A DNA stretch of 64,000 bases from Cytophagaceae bacterium (GTDB taxonomy: Bacteria; Bacteroidota; Bacteroidia; Cytophagales; Spirosomataceae): assembly GCA_947460975.1 (NCBI GenBank), contig CANHGO010000002.1:62001-126000 (forward strand). Direction: 5' to 3'. Made by a program: the position numbers and the translations under genes. Below, one piece after another: positions 9,684 through 18,660 of the stretch. Numbering within the stretch: position 1 is the first letter of the stretch; every line of letters begins with the position of its first letter. The notes beneath the pieces are model-generated. The model saw nothing but the letters and a program-made list of their open reading frames with translations, was not told the DNA's origin and made no database searches.

Positions 9684-9718
9684 TTAAACACGTTACGGAG
9701 ATTGGAGCCAAAATATAT

Positions 9719-9726
9719 TATCTTTG
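9719..9726 (+). promoter_or_regulatory. promoter -7 box that fixes the start of the next gene
   Basis: TATCTTTG, an exact -7 match. It contains the TTG at 9724 that would give the longest reading frame, so that TTG cannot be the start of a transcript initiated here; the ATG at 9748 is about 15 bases after the expected transcript start. Confidence 0.6.
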
Positions 9727-9747
9727 GAAATTCATTTGATTGATTAC

Positions 9748-10926
9748 ATGATATTAAAAGAAGTAGGAGGAGATAAGATCCTTAAGCGAATGTTTTTGGA
9801 GTTCCCGGTTTCTTTATATGCGAGTGACCCGAATTGGATAAGGCCTTTAGATCAGGACATTGAAGTTATTTTTGACCCCAATAAAAATTTTCATTTAAAA
9901 AAAGGAGAGGCCATTCGGTGGATTTTATTTGACGAAAATCAAAATCCTATCGGTCGAGTAGCTGCCTTTTATGAAAATACAGAACCTGATAAAAGTAATC
10001 TCAAAATGGCTGGGATGGGATTTTTTGAAGTGATTGATGATGAAAATGCTGCCAAAATTTTATTTGATGCCTGTAAGAATTGGCTGGTAGAAAAAGGATT
10101 TGAGGGCATGGATGGACCCATTAATTTTGGGGAGCGCGATAGCTTTTGGGGATTAATGATTAAAGGATGGGAATTTGAACCCACCTATAAGATGCCATGG
10201 ACGAAGCCATACTACATTTCATTTTTTGAAAATTATGGGTTTAAAGATTATTTTCAACAATATGTCTATGTTTCTTCCATTCAAGGGGCCAATGTTACTG
10301 ACGGAATTGAGGAAAAGGCCCAGCGCATTTATCAAAATCCCAATTATAATTTTAAGCATATAGAAAAGGCTAATCTCGCTAAATATGCCGAAGATTTTAA
10401 AATCATTTATAATGCGGCTTGGGCAAAATTTCCGGGTGTCAGTGAAATGACTTCCGAGCAAGCTCAGAAATTAGTGAAGCAAATGAAGCCCATTATTGAC
10501 GAACAATTACTTTGGTTTGCGTATTCTGAACTTGATGAGCCTGTTGCATTTTTTATTGTGATCCCCGATTTGAATCAAATTGTCAAACATTTACATGGTA
10601 AATTGGATACATGGGGAAAGATAAAATTTTTACTGTTAAAAAGTAGGGGCGTGCTAACTAGAACTTGTGGTGTTATTTTTGGCGTGGTTCCTGAACATCA
10701 AGGGAAGGGTGTTGAATCAGCCATTGCCTTGCGTTTTAGAACGGCTGCCAGAGAAAATCCTTTCTATCCATATACGACCATGGACATGAATTGGGTCGGC
10801 GATTTTAATCCCAAAATGATGCGTTTTGTTTCCCAATTGGGAGCCACTAATGATAAAACATTTATTACTTACCGTTATTTATTTAATCCTAACCAGCCCT
10901 TTAGTCGTTGTCCTAAAGTAGGCTAA
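9748..10926 (+). CDS. GNAT-like N-acetyltransferase superfamily protein
   Basis: Protein of 392 residues resembling a Bacteroidota family annotated as N-acetyltransferase-like. The clearest hint is GVVPEHQGKGVE near residue 315, which matches the acetyl-CoA pyrophosphate-binding Q/R-x-x-G-x-G/A loop of GNAT enzymes. The N-terminal half (DPNWIRPLD, MDGPINFGERDSFWG) belongs to the same family and has no known separate role. Substrate unknown. The ATG at 9748 is chosen over an in-frame TTG at 9724 because the latter lies inside the -7 promoter box. The kinase gene follows after 11 bases and is probably cotranscribed. Confidence 0.65.
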   Translation: MILKEVGGDKILKRMFLEFPVSLYASDPNWIRPLDQDIEVIFDPNKNFHLKKGEAIRWILFDENQNPIGRVAAFYENTEPDKSNLKMAGMGFFEVIDDENAAKILFDACKNWLVEKGFEGMDGPINFGERDSFWGLMIKGWEFEPTYKMPWTKPYYISFFENYGFKDYFQQYVYVSSIQGANVTDGIEEKAQRIYQNPNYNFKHIEKANLAKYAEDFKIIYNAAWAKFPGVSEMTSEQAQKLVKQMKPIIDEQLLWFAYSELDEPVAFFIVIPDLNQIVKHLHGKLDTWGKIKFLLLKSRGVLTRTCGVIFGVVPEHQGKGVESAIALRFRTAARENPFYPYTTMDMNWVGDFNPKMMRFVSQLGATNDKTFITYRYLFNPNQPFSRCPKVG

Positions 10927-10937
10927 ATACATGTAAA

Positions 10938-11846
10938 ATGAGCTTATTAACAATTGGAACCGTAGCGTTCGACGCCCTAGAAACCCCTTATGGAAAAACT
11001 GATAAAATCATTGGTGGATCTTGTACTTACATTGCTCTATCAGCAGCATTTTTTCTACCTCAGGTCAATGTAGTTGCCGTGGTTGGGGATGATTTTCCCC
11101 AAGAATACATGGATTCTTTAATTTCAAAGGGAATTAATTTGGATGGTTTGCAAATTAAAAAAGGGGAGAAGTCATTTTTTTGGGCGGGAAAATATCATAA
11201 TAATATGAATTCGCGTGATACCTTGGTGACGGATTTAAATGTATTAGCGGATTTTAAACCGATGATACCGAATAGTTATCAAGATTGTGAATTTTTGATG
11301 TTGGGTAATTTAACACCCCAAGTTCAAATTGAGGCTATTCAAGGATTAAAGAATCGTCCCAAGCTAGTGGTGATGGACACCATGAATTTTTGGATGGATG
11401 TGGCGATGGATGATTTAAAGAAAGTACTTAAATTGGTTGACGTCTTGTGCATCAATGACGAAGAGGCGCGCCAATTATCAGGACAGTACTCTTTAAGGAC
11501 GGCAGCTAAAATGATTATGGGAATGGGTCCTAAAACGCTAATTATCAAAAAAGGCGAGCATGGTGCCTTATTATTCCAAGATACGAAGATGTTTTATTGC
11601 CCAGCATTGCCTTTAGAAGAAGTTTTTGACCCCACAGGTGCGGGAGATACTTTTGTTGGCGGATTCATAGGTTATCTTGCGCAAACCAATGATATATCTT
11701 TTGAAAACATGCGCATGGCCATTGTTTATGGCTCTGCAATGGCATCATTTTGTGTAGAGAAATTTGGTACTGAACGACTTTTTGAAGTGACGGCTTCCGA
11801 TTTAGAAGCAAGGGTAAGCGAATTTAGAGAACTCGCTCGCTTTTAG
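10938..11846 (+). CDS. PfkB/ribokinase family sugar kinase
   Basis: Kinase of 302 residues. The family signature DPTGAGDTFVGGF is near residue 235, with the aspartate of GAGD acting as general base; NDEEARQL and IIKKGEHGALL are the usual mid-protein segments, and GGSCTYIA near the N-terminus corresponds to the substrate lid region. The sugar or nucleoside substrate cannot be assigned. It probably shares a transcript with the preceding acetyltransferase-like gene. Its stop codon overlaps that of the convergent M16 gene by four bases, leaving no space for a terminator. Confidence 0.85.
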   Translation: MSLLTIGTVAFDALETPYGKTDKIIGGSCTYIALSAAFFLPQVNVVAVVGDDFPQEYMDSLISKGINLDGLQIKKGEKSFFWAGKYHNNMNSRDTLVTDLNVLADFKPMIPNSYQDCEFLMLGNLTPQVQIEAIQGLKNRPKLVVMDTMNFWMDVAMDDLKKVLKLVDVLCINDEEARQLSGQYSLRTAAKMIMGMGPKTLIIKKGEHGALLFQDTKMFYCPALPLEEVFDPTGAGDTFVGGFIGYLAQTNDISFENMRMAIVYGSAMASFCVEKFGTERLFEVTASDLEARVSEFRELARF

Positions 11847-13114
11847 TTTCCGCCCACAACGACTTCGGTTAATTTTGAGGGGTCTAGGTATTTATTAGCT
11901 AGATCCCTTATTTCACTCGGGGTGCATGAAAATATTTGATCTTGAAATTGATCATAATAATCAGCGTCCAACCCTTCTAATTCAATTATTTTTACTTTTT
12001 CTGCGATATCAAATGCCTGAGTTAACTCTCCAGTAAAGCTCCCCATTAAATAGTTTTTAACCAAAGATAATTCTTCTTCCGAGACTAATTCGTCTCTTAG
12101 AATTTTCATCTCTTTTTTTACTTCAGATATCGTTTCGGCTACATTTTCATTTTTAACATCGGTACCCACTGCCCAGTACCCTGAACGGTACATCGGAACT
12201 AAGGAGGATGATATTCCATAGGTAAATCCTTTCTCTTCTCGGATATTTTTTTGAAGCCTTGAGCCAAAAAATCCGCCAAGAAGCGTATTCAGTACGCTGA
12301 ATTTGAAATAGTCCTTGTTTTTTCTATTAATGGATTTTATTCCTAGCCTGATTGAACTTTGTAGTGCATCCTCTCTTGTCTCTTTTGTCGAGCTTGGTTC
12401 CATGAAAATGGGATCCGGGACGATCAATGGCTCTTTTGTATTAAAAGTAAGTCCGCCAAGTGTGGAGTCCAAAATTTTAATTTCCTCATTTGATATTTTT
12501 CCTGAAAGAAAAATACTGGGTATTTGGCTGGCCCAAGTTTTTTTGTAAAAAGTAATCAGATCGCTTACTTCGAGTAATGCTAATGACTCTGGAGTTGCAG
12601 AGCGGCCATAAGGATCATTGCCATACAGTTTATTTCGCATGATTTGGCTTGCACTATACGCTGTCTTTTCCCAGTTTAATTTATTTTTCTGAATTTCAAT
12701 TTCTAATTCTTTTTGGAATTCCTGCTCAGGAAAAATACACATTTGAATCATCTCAGCCACATATGGCATTAATGCGCCGAAATGTTTAACTAATCCATAG
12801 ACGGTAAATGTTGCTTGATCTAATGTAGCTTGTATATCCCAGAATGCACCATGAAAGTCAAACGATTGATGAATATGTAAAGCATCATGCTTGCTTGTAC
12901 CACGCTTCATTAATTGGGCTGTTAAACTTGCTAAACCCGCTGCCTCACTATGGATTCCCCCTGCTTTTGTACTTAGCTCAAATTTGAAAACAGGCTGCTC
13001 TCCTAGATTGACTGAATTTACGACTATACCATTTCTTAAAGAGTGTTTATTGGCGGAAGGGAATTTTATTTTCTCAATAGGAAATGCTCCGGGGGCTTTA
13101 CTTCTGTCCAACAT
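11843..13114 (-). CDS. M16 (insulinase/pitrilysin) family protein lacking the HxxEH zinc motif
   Basis: Protein of 423 residues with the two-lobed M16 fold: N-terminal lobe to about residue 200 and C-terminal lobe with FGSRLQKNIREEKGFTYGI near residue 285, which holds the conserved R/Y pair. Where active members carry HxxEH, this one reads AGLASLTAQLM, so zinc binding is lost. Such proteins are normally the substrate-binding partner of an active M16 subunit, but no active partner adjoins it. No signal peptide is evident. It starts 16 bases past the porV terminator with no clear promoter between. Confidence 0.83.
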   Translation of the reverse strand: MLDRSKAPGAFPIEKIKFPSANKHSLRNGIVVNSVNLGEQPVFKFELSTKAGGIHSEAAGLASLTAQLMKRGTSKHDALHIHQSFDFHGAFWDIQATLDQATFTVYGLVKHFGALMPYVAEMIQMCIFPEQEFQKELEIEIQKNKLNWEKTAYSASQIMRNKLYGNDPYGRSATPESLALLEVSDLITFYKKTWASQIPSIFLSGKISNEEIKILDSTLGGLTFNTKEPLIVPDPIFMEPSSTKETREDALQSSIRLGIKSINRKNKDYFKFSVLNTLLGGFFGSRLQKNIREEKGFTYGISSSLVPMYRSGYWAVGTDVKNENVAETISEVKKEMKILRDELVSEEELSLVKNYLMGSFTGELTQAFDIAEKVKIIELEGLDADYYDQFQDQIFSCTPSEIRDLANKYLDPSKLTEVVVGGN

Positions 13115-13129
13115 CTAAATAGGGCTTTA

Positions 13130-13166
13130 TAAAAAACAAATGACATCCAATTATGAATGTCATTTG
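13130..13166 (-). terminator. terminator of porV
   Basis: Perfect 10-base stem CAAATGACAT / ATGTCATTTG with a ten-base loop, followed on the minus strand by TTTTTT. It lies 22 bases after the porV stop and just before the M16 gene start. Confidence 0.8.
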
Positions 13167-13187
13167 CAATAAAAAAATATTATTTAA

Positions 13188-14342
13188 TTATTTCTTAGGA
13201 GTATCGTTATTGATGGCTGCTAATAAAGTTACTCGCAATGTATTTGCCAATGGACTGCTTGTTCCTGTTGGAACTAAGTAAGCAAAGTCAAAGCCATATT
13301 TTTGATCTAATTTAAGTCCTACTCCAAAAGTGAAATATTTACGATTCCCTTTCATTTCTGATTCATTGAAAAATCCACCACGTAAAGCGAACGTATTATT
13401 AAATAAATACTCAGCTCCCAATGAAGTAGTAAATTCTTTTATTTCTTCACCAAACCCATCTTCTGCATCAAACAATGAACCGAAGATTCCTCCAATAGCT
13501 GATGAATTAGAACCCGTTGGATCAGTTTTTGTTGGTGTAGGAACCATCAATTTGTTTAAATCTAACGTGAATGTTAATTTATTCTTATCATCTACATTTT
13601 TAACAGCGGCAATACCAGCTCTTAAATTTGTCGGGATAAAGTTTTTATCTAAACCACCGTATGAAACTTTACCAGAAATGTTAGACAACATCAAACCATA
13701 TGTATAGTTCCAGTTTTTTTCTGAGGTATTATTCCAGTATAGAGATAAATCAGCGGCTACCGTTTGAGCTGGTTGCATGGCTGATGTACCCGCACCTTGA
13801 TAGTTTCCTAAAAGGTTAGAGTTGATATATTTTAAGTTTAAGCCTAATGCCAATGTATTTGACAATTTTCTTGCATGTGATACAGTCAAAGCATATTCCT
13901 TAGAATTGAAATTACCAGCACTTGTTCCAGTAGCGGTTGTAGCTTGGAACAAACCTTGATCAAAATAATTGATCGAAAATCCGAATGCCTGTCCTTTTGC
14001 TGTTTTTTTGTATCCTGCGATGTTATAAAGCGCCATGTCATTTACCAAGTTACGTAACCAAGGAGTATATGAAATTGCAAATCCTAAATCTTTATCAGCG
14101 GAAGCTAATTTTGCTGGATTCCAATAAATCGCATTTACATCTGAAGAAATGGCTACTCCCGCATCACCCATCGCCGCAGAGCGTGCATCTGGTGTTACAT
14201 TCATGAATAACATGGTTGGCGTTGGAATTCTACCAGAATTCAATTGACCTGAAACCAAAGTTTGACCTATTGCGAAGTTACATACTAGTAGCGCTATTGC
14301 GGATAGTAATGATCTTTGAAGAATAGAAATTTTTGTCGTCAT
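13188..14342 (-). CDS. porV: type IX secretion outer membrane protein PorV (LptO)
   Basis: Outer-membrane beta-barrel of 384 residues that binds type IX cargo proteins and hands them to the sortase PorU. A signal peptide (ending near the GQTLVSG segment, residue 26) is followed by the family hallmark TPDARSAAMGDAGVA and WNPAKLA, characteristic of PorV. The rest alternates beta-strands and ends with a typical barrel strand. It lies 105 bases downstream of porU on the same strand, with its own TATTTTTG box in the gap and a strong terminator after the stop, so it is probably a separate transcript or an internally boosted one. Confidence 0.92.
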   Translation of the reverse strand: MTTKISILQRSLLSAIALLVCNFAIGQTLVSGQLNSGRIPTPTMLFMNVTPDARSAAMGDAGVAISSDVNAIYWNPAKLASADKDLGFAISYTPWLRNLVNDMALYNIAGYKKTAKGQAFGFSINYFDQGLFQATTATGTSAGNFNSKEYALTVSHARKLSNTLALGLNLKYINSNLLGNYQGAGTSAMQPAQTVAADLSLYWNNTSEKNWNYTYGLMLSNISGKVSYGGLDKNFIPTNLRAGIAAVKNVDDKNKLTFTLDLNKLMVPTPTKTDPTGSNSSAIGGIFGSLFDAEDGFGEEIKEFTTSLGAEYLFNNTFALRGGFFNESEMKGNRKYFTFGVGLKLDQKYGFDFAYLVPTGTSSPLANTLRVTLLAAINNDTPKK

Positions 14343-14389
14343 CGGTTATTAAATATTAGATTGTCTAGTAATTGCAAATTATTTAAGGT

Positions 14390-14397
14390 CAAAAATA
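14390..14397 (-). promoter_or_regulatory. promoter -7 box of porV
   Basis: TATTTTTG on the minus strand, 48-55 bases before the porV ATG. No TTG at the proper -33 distance, so the assignment is tentative. Confidence 0.45.
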
Positions 14398-14447
14398 AGT
14401 ATTTTTAAAGTATTTAGTGTTTAAAAATGTAAAATATTTTATAAAAT

Positions 14448-17400
14448 TTATTTTAGGGTCGTGATTTTTCCACTGATCAAAATAGTTTCATTGTTTTTAC
14501 TTGGCAATAATTCCAATTTAAACACTGAATCGCCAATTAATTTAGCTAATTCTTCATCAGTCCAATTTATACGTAATTCAAAATCTACATTTGAAAAATA
14601 GGCGACATTTCCTTTTTTTATCAAAATTTGCTGACCCAAAACATTAAAAATTCTTAGATCATATTGATAAATATCCCAAGGTATTTGGCCGATTGCCTTG
14701 AATTGCAATTGGTTGCTCATTGGGTTAGGAAATACTACCCATTCTAAACGACTTGCCTCTGAATTTATTACTTTGATTTCAAAAAATAATTTTTGAGGGT
14801 TATTGCTTCCATCCCAACAATTTACCTTAAAAACGTAATTCCCTATTTTCAAATTTTTAAATGGATATGCAAATGTCCCTTTTTGAGGAAAATTCAGATC
14901 AGGGATGAAATAATCGGATAATTTAATTTTGAGTGTATCGTTCACAACGAGCTCAGCAAATTCGTTTTGATCATTTTTCCAACGAAGAGAATTATCGTCT
15001 TCGATCCTAATTTTTAAGTCAAAACTGCTATTCATTGTTTGGAATTTATTTGACTCGGGCTCCAATACTGTTATGCTAGGAGGTTTTGTATCCATGGTAA
15101 TGAAGTTGGAAATTGTAACAGGAAGCGATTTGAATCCATTGATTTTTTCTCCTGTATTTAATTGACCTATTATTTTTCCAACTAACGGTCCATTTAAGTT
15201 GGGAATCGATTTTTGACTTACTGAGAATCTATCTCCAGTCATTTGAATAGTAGATGTCCAAATTAAGTCACCCTCTACAAAATACTCATAGGCGCTTGTT
15301 TTGGTTCCCAAAGTCTTTTTCCTGGTAGGAGGTGAATAAAGGTTGGCTCTTATTTGAGCATTTATATTCGTAGGTGTTTTTGTCAATAATTGCCCTTCAA
15401 GGAATTGGCTTGAACCTGGAGTGATCGTTTCTGTTTTTATTGTTATTGCTTGTCCCGTCCAGGGTAATTCTAGGGTAGGGTCACCCAACAAACTGATATT
15501 TCGATTAATAACACCGGTTTGACTGCTGTTTTTGGTTTCTCTAAATAAATCGCCAATTCGATATTTTACTTGGGTTTTATGATCGATTAAGTTTTTGTAA
15601 AAAGATTGACCAAACAAGTAATTGCTGCTTTGAAAAACGGGCCTTGTGGTACTAATGAGTCCTATCGCTCCCCCTTTTGTGGACATTAAAGAAATTTCCG
15701 CTCCTGATAATTGATTTGGATCATCAAATCGGCCAAATTGACAAGTCGCGGTTAATAAAAATGGTAAGTGCTGCAAATTTGTTAGGCCAACTAAATCATT
15801 ATTGGTCAATATTTTTTCATCTGTCCAGCCACTCTCTGAACCGTGTCCAATGAAATGTATAAAATCAGCCTCAGAATTAAATAATGAAAGTAATGCTTCT
15901 TTTGCTTTTTTAGAGGTATACATCCCCCCCGTCATTTCCTGTTCAAATTGATCTAAATAAAGCTTTTTAATGTTCACATCATTTGCATCTTTGATCATTA
16001 GATTGGAAAAATCCTCAGCATCTTGAATGTGAATGTTAGCATCTCCATCATCGGCCACCCATGCGAGGACTTCAGGCTTGAAGCGATTACTCTTTTTTGA
16101 CTCTATATATGCAATTAATTTGTTCACAAAGAAATTTGCCTCACCGGGATTTTTTGCGGGAATTCTGCCAATAGCAACTTGGAGTGTCTTTTTATTTGTT
16201 TTTTCGCCTTCTAGCCAATCACCCTCCTCTGGATTTAGTAAACCAAAATAATCATCCGACGAGTAGCTCAATAATGGTTGGAAAGATTCAATACTTTGGT
16301 AGGTCGGCACAAAGCAATTTTTCTCGATGTCAGTTGACACGACCGACTTACCTTTATAATCAATGGATGCATCACCCAAAAGAATCACATATTTTAAAGC
16401 AGAATTCGGACTTTTATATTGCCGATAGATAAAATCTCGAATAGCCGTCACATCTTGTTTCCCCCCAGAATATTCATGATAGATTTGTTCAGTGTCAACC
16501 ACTTTTGTAGCGATATTTTGGGAACTACTTTTATATTTTGCAAGGGTATTTGCAGCTTCTTTCAGTGCTGGGCTCGATACAATAAGCAATTCATATCCGA
16601 TTTCTTTATTAATATTTTGATTAGGTAACAGTTTTATAAAAGCGGGAGATATTGCTTTTTGGCTGTCAAAAAGCAATAATTGGCTTTCTGGTTTGACATT
16701 CAATTTTAAAGCGGATGAATAATTTATAATTTTTGACCAATTGTTCGTACCGTTACGCAGCCAAATTTGAGTGGCTGCATTTGCATTGAGCATGGAGATA
16801 GAAAAACTAGAGTCTGTTGTATTAGGCAATAAATAAAGCGGATTATCATGTTTTGCATTAAAAATTCGAGGGTACTGTAGCGATAAATAGTCAAGATATC
16901 CAGTGCCGGTTGTGTTTTTATAGTTAATCGTCCAGTTCCAAAGATTCTCTTTTAATTGGGGTGCCAACCAGATATTAAGATCCTGAAAATTAGCCTTATT
17001 GTCATATCGTCCTCCTGAAATAGGAGGGATTTTCAAGTTTCCGATCGTATTTCCTATGACATCAAAGGTAAATAAGCCTTCTTGGGTCGAGCTAGAGTAA
17101 AAACGACCCCCTAACCTTGAATTCATTCCAAGCTTATAATCTGCGAGTGAATACTGCACCGTTTTGTTATTTGTCCCATAAAATGCATCACCTACCCATT
17201 GTCTCCCTGACTGAATTAAATTATAGGTTTCTGGCTCATAGTGAAAAATAGACCAAGCAAAATCCATCGTTTTAGAGTCACCCGGTGTGGCTTTTTCTTC
17301 TACTATGCGTTTCGCTGCTGGGTCATCCAAGCGCATAAAATAAAAGCTAGAGTCGGAATAAGCGTGTAACTCTTGTACCCATATTTTTTGTTGAAAATCA

Positions 17401-17762
17401 AAACGTATTTTATGTGGGGAATTTCCCCAAAAAATAAACGAATCATTCGCATCCCATTTGTTATCCTGTTCGCCCTCAAAATAGATAGGTATTTCCTCCA
17501 AATCTTGAGGCCTAGGAATCTTGAGATCTTGAGGTAAAGCGCCTGAGGCCGTTGAGTAAAGACTGACTTGTTTAGGGTTTAAACTTGACCTGTCGATTTT
17601 ATTTTTTTCGAGCCAAAAGGCATCAATTTTGTAAATGCCATTTTGGGTGATCCCAATTTTCACCCACTTGCCAGTTGATAATTTTGAATCTGTTTGGGCA
17701 AATACCGAATTAGAAATGCAAAATAATCCCATTAGTGCTATAAAATAGCCTTTATAGTTCAT
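14448..17762 (-). CDS. porU: type IX secretion sortase PorU (C25 gingipain-like cysteine protease)
   Basis: Large exported protein of about 1104 residues that removes the C-terminal signal of type IX cargo and attaches cargo to lipopolysaccharide at the cell surface. The signal peptide begins at the ATG at 17762 (MNYKGYF, ending near VFAQ); a longer frame to 17789 would put nine residues before it. The peptidase C25 domain holds YVILLGDASIDYK, the catalytic histidine in HFIGHGSE (about residue 638) and the catalytic cysteine in LTATCQFGRFDD (about residue 673). The C-terminus has VFPNPMSNQL, resembling the family's own C-terminal domain. It overlaps the sprT-like gene by 11 bases. Confidence 0.93.
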   Translation of the reverse strand: MNYKGYFIALMGLFCISNSVFAQTDSKLSTGKWVKIGITQNGIYKIDAFWLEKNKIDRSSLNPKQVSLYSTASGALPQDLKIPRPQDLEEIPIYFEGEQDNKWDANDSFIFWGNSPHKIRFDFQQKIWVQELHAYSDSSFYFMRLDDPAAKRIVEEKATPGDSKTMDFAWSIFHYEPETYNLIQSGRQWVGDAFYGTNNKTVQYSLADYKLGMNSRLGGRFYSSSTQEGLFTFDVIGNTIGNLKIPPISGGRYDNKANFQDLNIWLAPQLKENLWNWTINYKNTTGTGYLDYLSLQYPRIFNAKHDNPLYLLPNTTDSSFSISMLNANAATQIWLRNGTNNWSKIINYSSALKLNVKPESQLLLFDSQKAISPAFIKLLPNQNINKEIGYELLIVSSPALKEAANTLAKYKSSSQNIATKVVDTEQIYHEYSGGKQDVTAIRDFIYRQYKSPNSALKYVILLGDASIDYKGKSVVSTDIEKNCFVPTYQSIESFQPLLSYSSDDYFGLLNPEEGDWLEGEKTNKKTLQVAIGRIPAKNPGEANFFVNKLIAYIESKKSNRFKPEVLAWVADDGDANIHIQDAEDFSNLMIKDANDVNIKKLYLDQFEQEMTGGMYTSKKAKEALLSLFNSEADFIHFIGHGSESGWTDEKILTNNDLVGLTNLQHLPFLLTATCQFGRFDDPNQLSGAEISLMSTKGGAIGLISTTRPVFQSSNYLFGQSFYKNLIDHKTQVKYRIGDLFRETKNSSQTGVINRNISLLGDPTLELPWTGQAITIKTETITPGSSQFLEGQLLTKTPTNINAQIRANLYSPPTRKKTLGTKTSAYEYFVEGDLIWTSTIQMTGDRFSVSQKSIPNLNGPLVGKIIGQLNTGEKINGFKSLPVTISNFITMDTKPPSITVLEPESNKFQTMNSSFDLKIRIEDDNSLRWKNDQNEFAELVVNDTLKIKLSDYFIPDLNFPQKGTFAYPFKNLKIGNYVFKVNCWDGSNNPQKLFFEIKVINSEASRLEWVVFPNPMSNQLQFKAIGQIPWDIYQYDLRIFNVLGQQILIKKGNVAYFSNVDFELRINWTDEELAKLIGDSVFKLELLPSKNNETILISGKITTLK

Positions 17763-18372
17763 TTGATTCCAACGGAGTAACCTGTGCATTTTTTGCTACT
17801 AAGTATAGTTTGCCAGTATTGGCCTCTCTACAAAAGTAGCGTGTTCGACGTAGTTTCCCTTTGATTAACGCTAGGTTTTTTAACAAAAAGATTTGATTCT
17901 CAGGAAGAGCATGTAATGTGATACTAGAATTTGACGCGTCGTACGTTTTTAGCACATCCACTAATGGACCATGGCCAGTTGAGGTAGCGCTGGGATTAAC
18001 TAAATACGATTTTAAAACTTTGATTAACTCATCGGGCAATAAATCTTCTTCTAAGATCGGTTCAAATATAGTTCTAAATGAACTTTTCCATTCTTCCCCA
18101 TGGGGTAAAACTTTGTTTTTGTAAGTTAAATAAGTCAATAAATGAGCCACTTCATGTAAATACGTGACGAGGAAGGCGTATGAATTTAAATTTCGATTGA
18201 CAGTTATTTGATGCCCTTTTTGAGGAGAATAGCGATAATCGCCTAATTTAGAATGGCGCGATTTACTGACAATAAAGTCAAATGGATAATCATGCCATAA
18301 TTGAAAACAATATTCCGCAACCTTTGGCGGGAAGTGGTCAAAAAATGAATTGATTTTTTTGTTCTTTTCCAT
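17752..18372 (-). CDS. SprT-like zinc metalloprotease domain protein
   Basis: Protein of 206 residues with the SprT-like domain in its first half. HEVAH (residues 73-77) is the zinc and catalytic motif, with a third histidine in HGEEW at residue 91. The C-terminal part has the YFCREANTGKLYLV segment typical of a degenerate zinc-ribbon region. It is cytosolic, without signal peptide, and overlaps porU by 11 bases, which suggests coupled translation although no functional link to secretion is known. The ATG is 11 bases from an upstream terminator and no promoter is visible in between. Confidence 0.85.
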   Translation of the reverse strand: MEKNKKINSFFDHFPPKVAEYCFQLWHDYPFDFIVSKSRHSKLGDYRYSPQKGHQITVNRNLNSYAFLVTYLHEVAHLLTYLTYKNKVLPHGEEWKSSFRTIFEPILEEDLLPDELIKVLKSYLVNPSATSTGHGPLVDVLKTYDASNSSITLHALPENQIFLLKNLALIKGKLRRTRYFCREANTGKLYLVAKNAQVTPLESNEL

Positions 18373-18383
18373 TTTTGGGCATA

Positions 18384-18415
18384 AAAAAAAGTCCTCCGCA
18401 TGCGAAGGACTTTTT
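18384..18415. terminator. terminator after the small lipoprotein gene
   Basis: Stem AAAAAGTCCT / AGGACTTTTT with one C-A mismatch and a self-complementary GCATGC core. A-run and T-run flank both sides; the natural user is the leftward lipoprotein transcript. Confidence 0.75.
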
Positions 18416-18429
18416 CTTGGTTGCTTAGA

Positions 18430-18603
18430 TTACTTAGCAGCAGCTGTATCAGCAGCAGCAGTATCAGCAGCAGCAGTATCAACTGGTGCAGCAGCAGCAG
18501 TATCAACAGCAACTGAATCAGCAGAAGCTTCTGCTTTTTTCTCACCACAAGATGCTAAAGTTACCATACCAGCAACGAAAGCTAAAGCGAATAATTTTTT
18601 CAT
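18430..18603 (-). CDS. small lipoprotein with Asp-Thr-Ala-Ala-Ala repeats (57 residues)
   Basis: A short gene, ATG to TAA. The N-terminus MKKLFALAFVAGMVTLASC is a lipoprotein signal with lipobox LASC and cysteine at residue 19. The mature part begins GEKKAEASADS and continues as DTAAA units repeated four times in near-perfect form (VDTAAAA, VDTAAA, DTAAA, DTAAA), ending in lysine. No domain is recognised; the acidic, alanine-rich tail looks unstructured. It has its own promoter (18631-18660) and terminator, so it is an independent and probably strongly expressed unit. Antisense and out-of-frame open frames over the repeat are by-products of its codon bias. Confidence 0.85.
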   Translation of the reverse strand: MKKLFALAFVAGMVTLASCGEKKAEASADSVAVDTAAAAPVDTAAADTAAADTAAAK

Positions 18604-18630
18604 TTTTGTAATATTTAAAGGTTTGAGCTA

Positions 18631-18660
18631 CAAAACTAGTGTAATAAATAGTAACAACAA
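18631..18660 (-). promoter_or_regulatory. promoter of the small lipoprotein gene
   Basis: TAGTTTTG (18631-18638) with TTG (18658-18660) exactly 19 bases upstream on the minus strand: a complete -7/-33 match. Leader about 22 bases. Confidence 0.7.

Noticed and set aside
9586-9700. A T-box or other riboswitch upstream of cysS
   Set aside because: Only a simple palindrome is present; there is no T-box bulge sequence or terminator/antiterminator pair, and T-boxes are not typical of this phylum.
13330-13707. Open frame of 125 residues opposite porV
   Set aside because: Antisense of a recognised beta-barrel gene, with no promoter, start context or family.
18437-18500. Short-period direct repeats that could be a CRISPR or minisatellite
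   Set aside because: The period is that of codons for DTAAA in a coding frame; there are no spacers and no cas genes.
18243-18548. Minus-strand frame rich in leucine, which looks like a membrane peptide
   Set aside because: It is another frame of the GCTGCTGAT repeats and runs through the terminator into the sprT-like gene.
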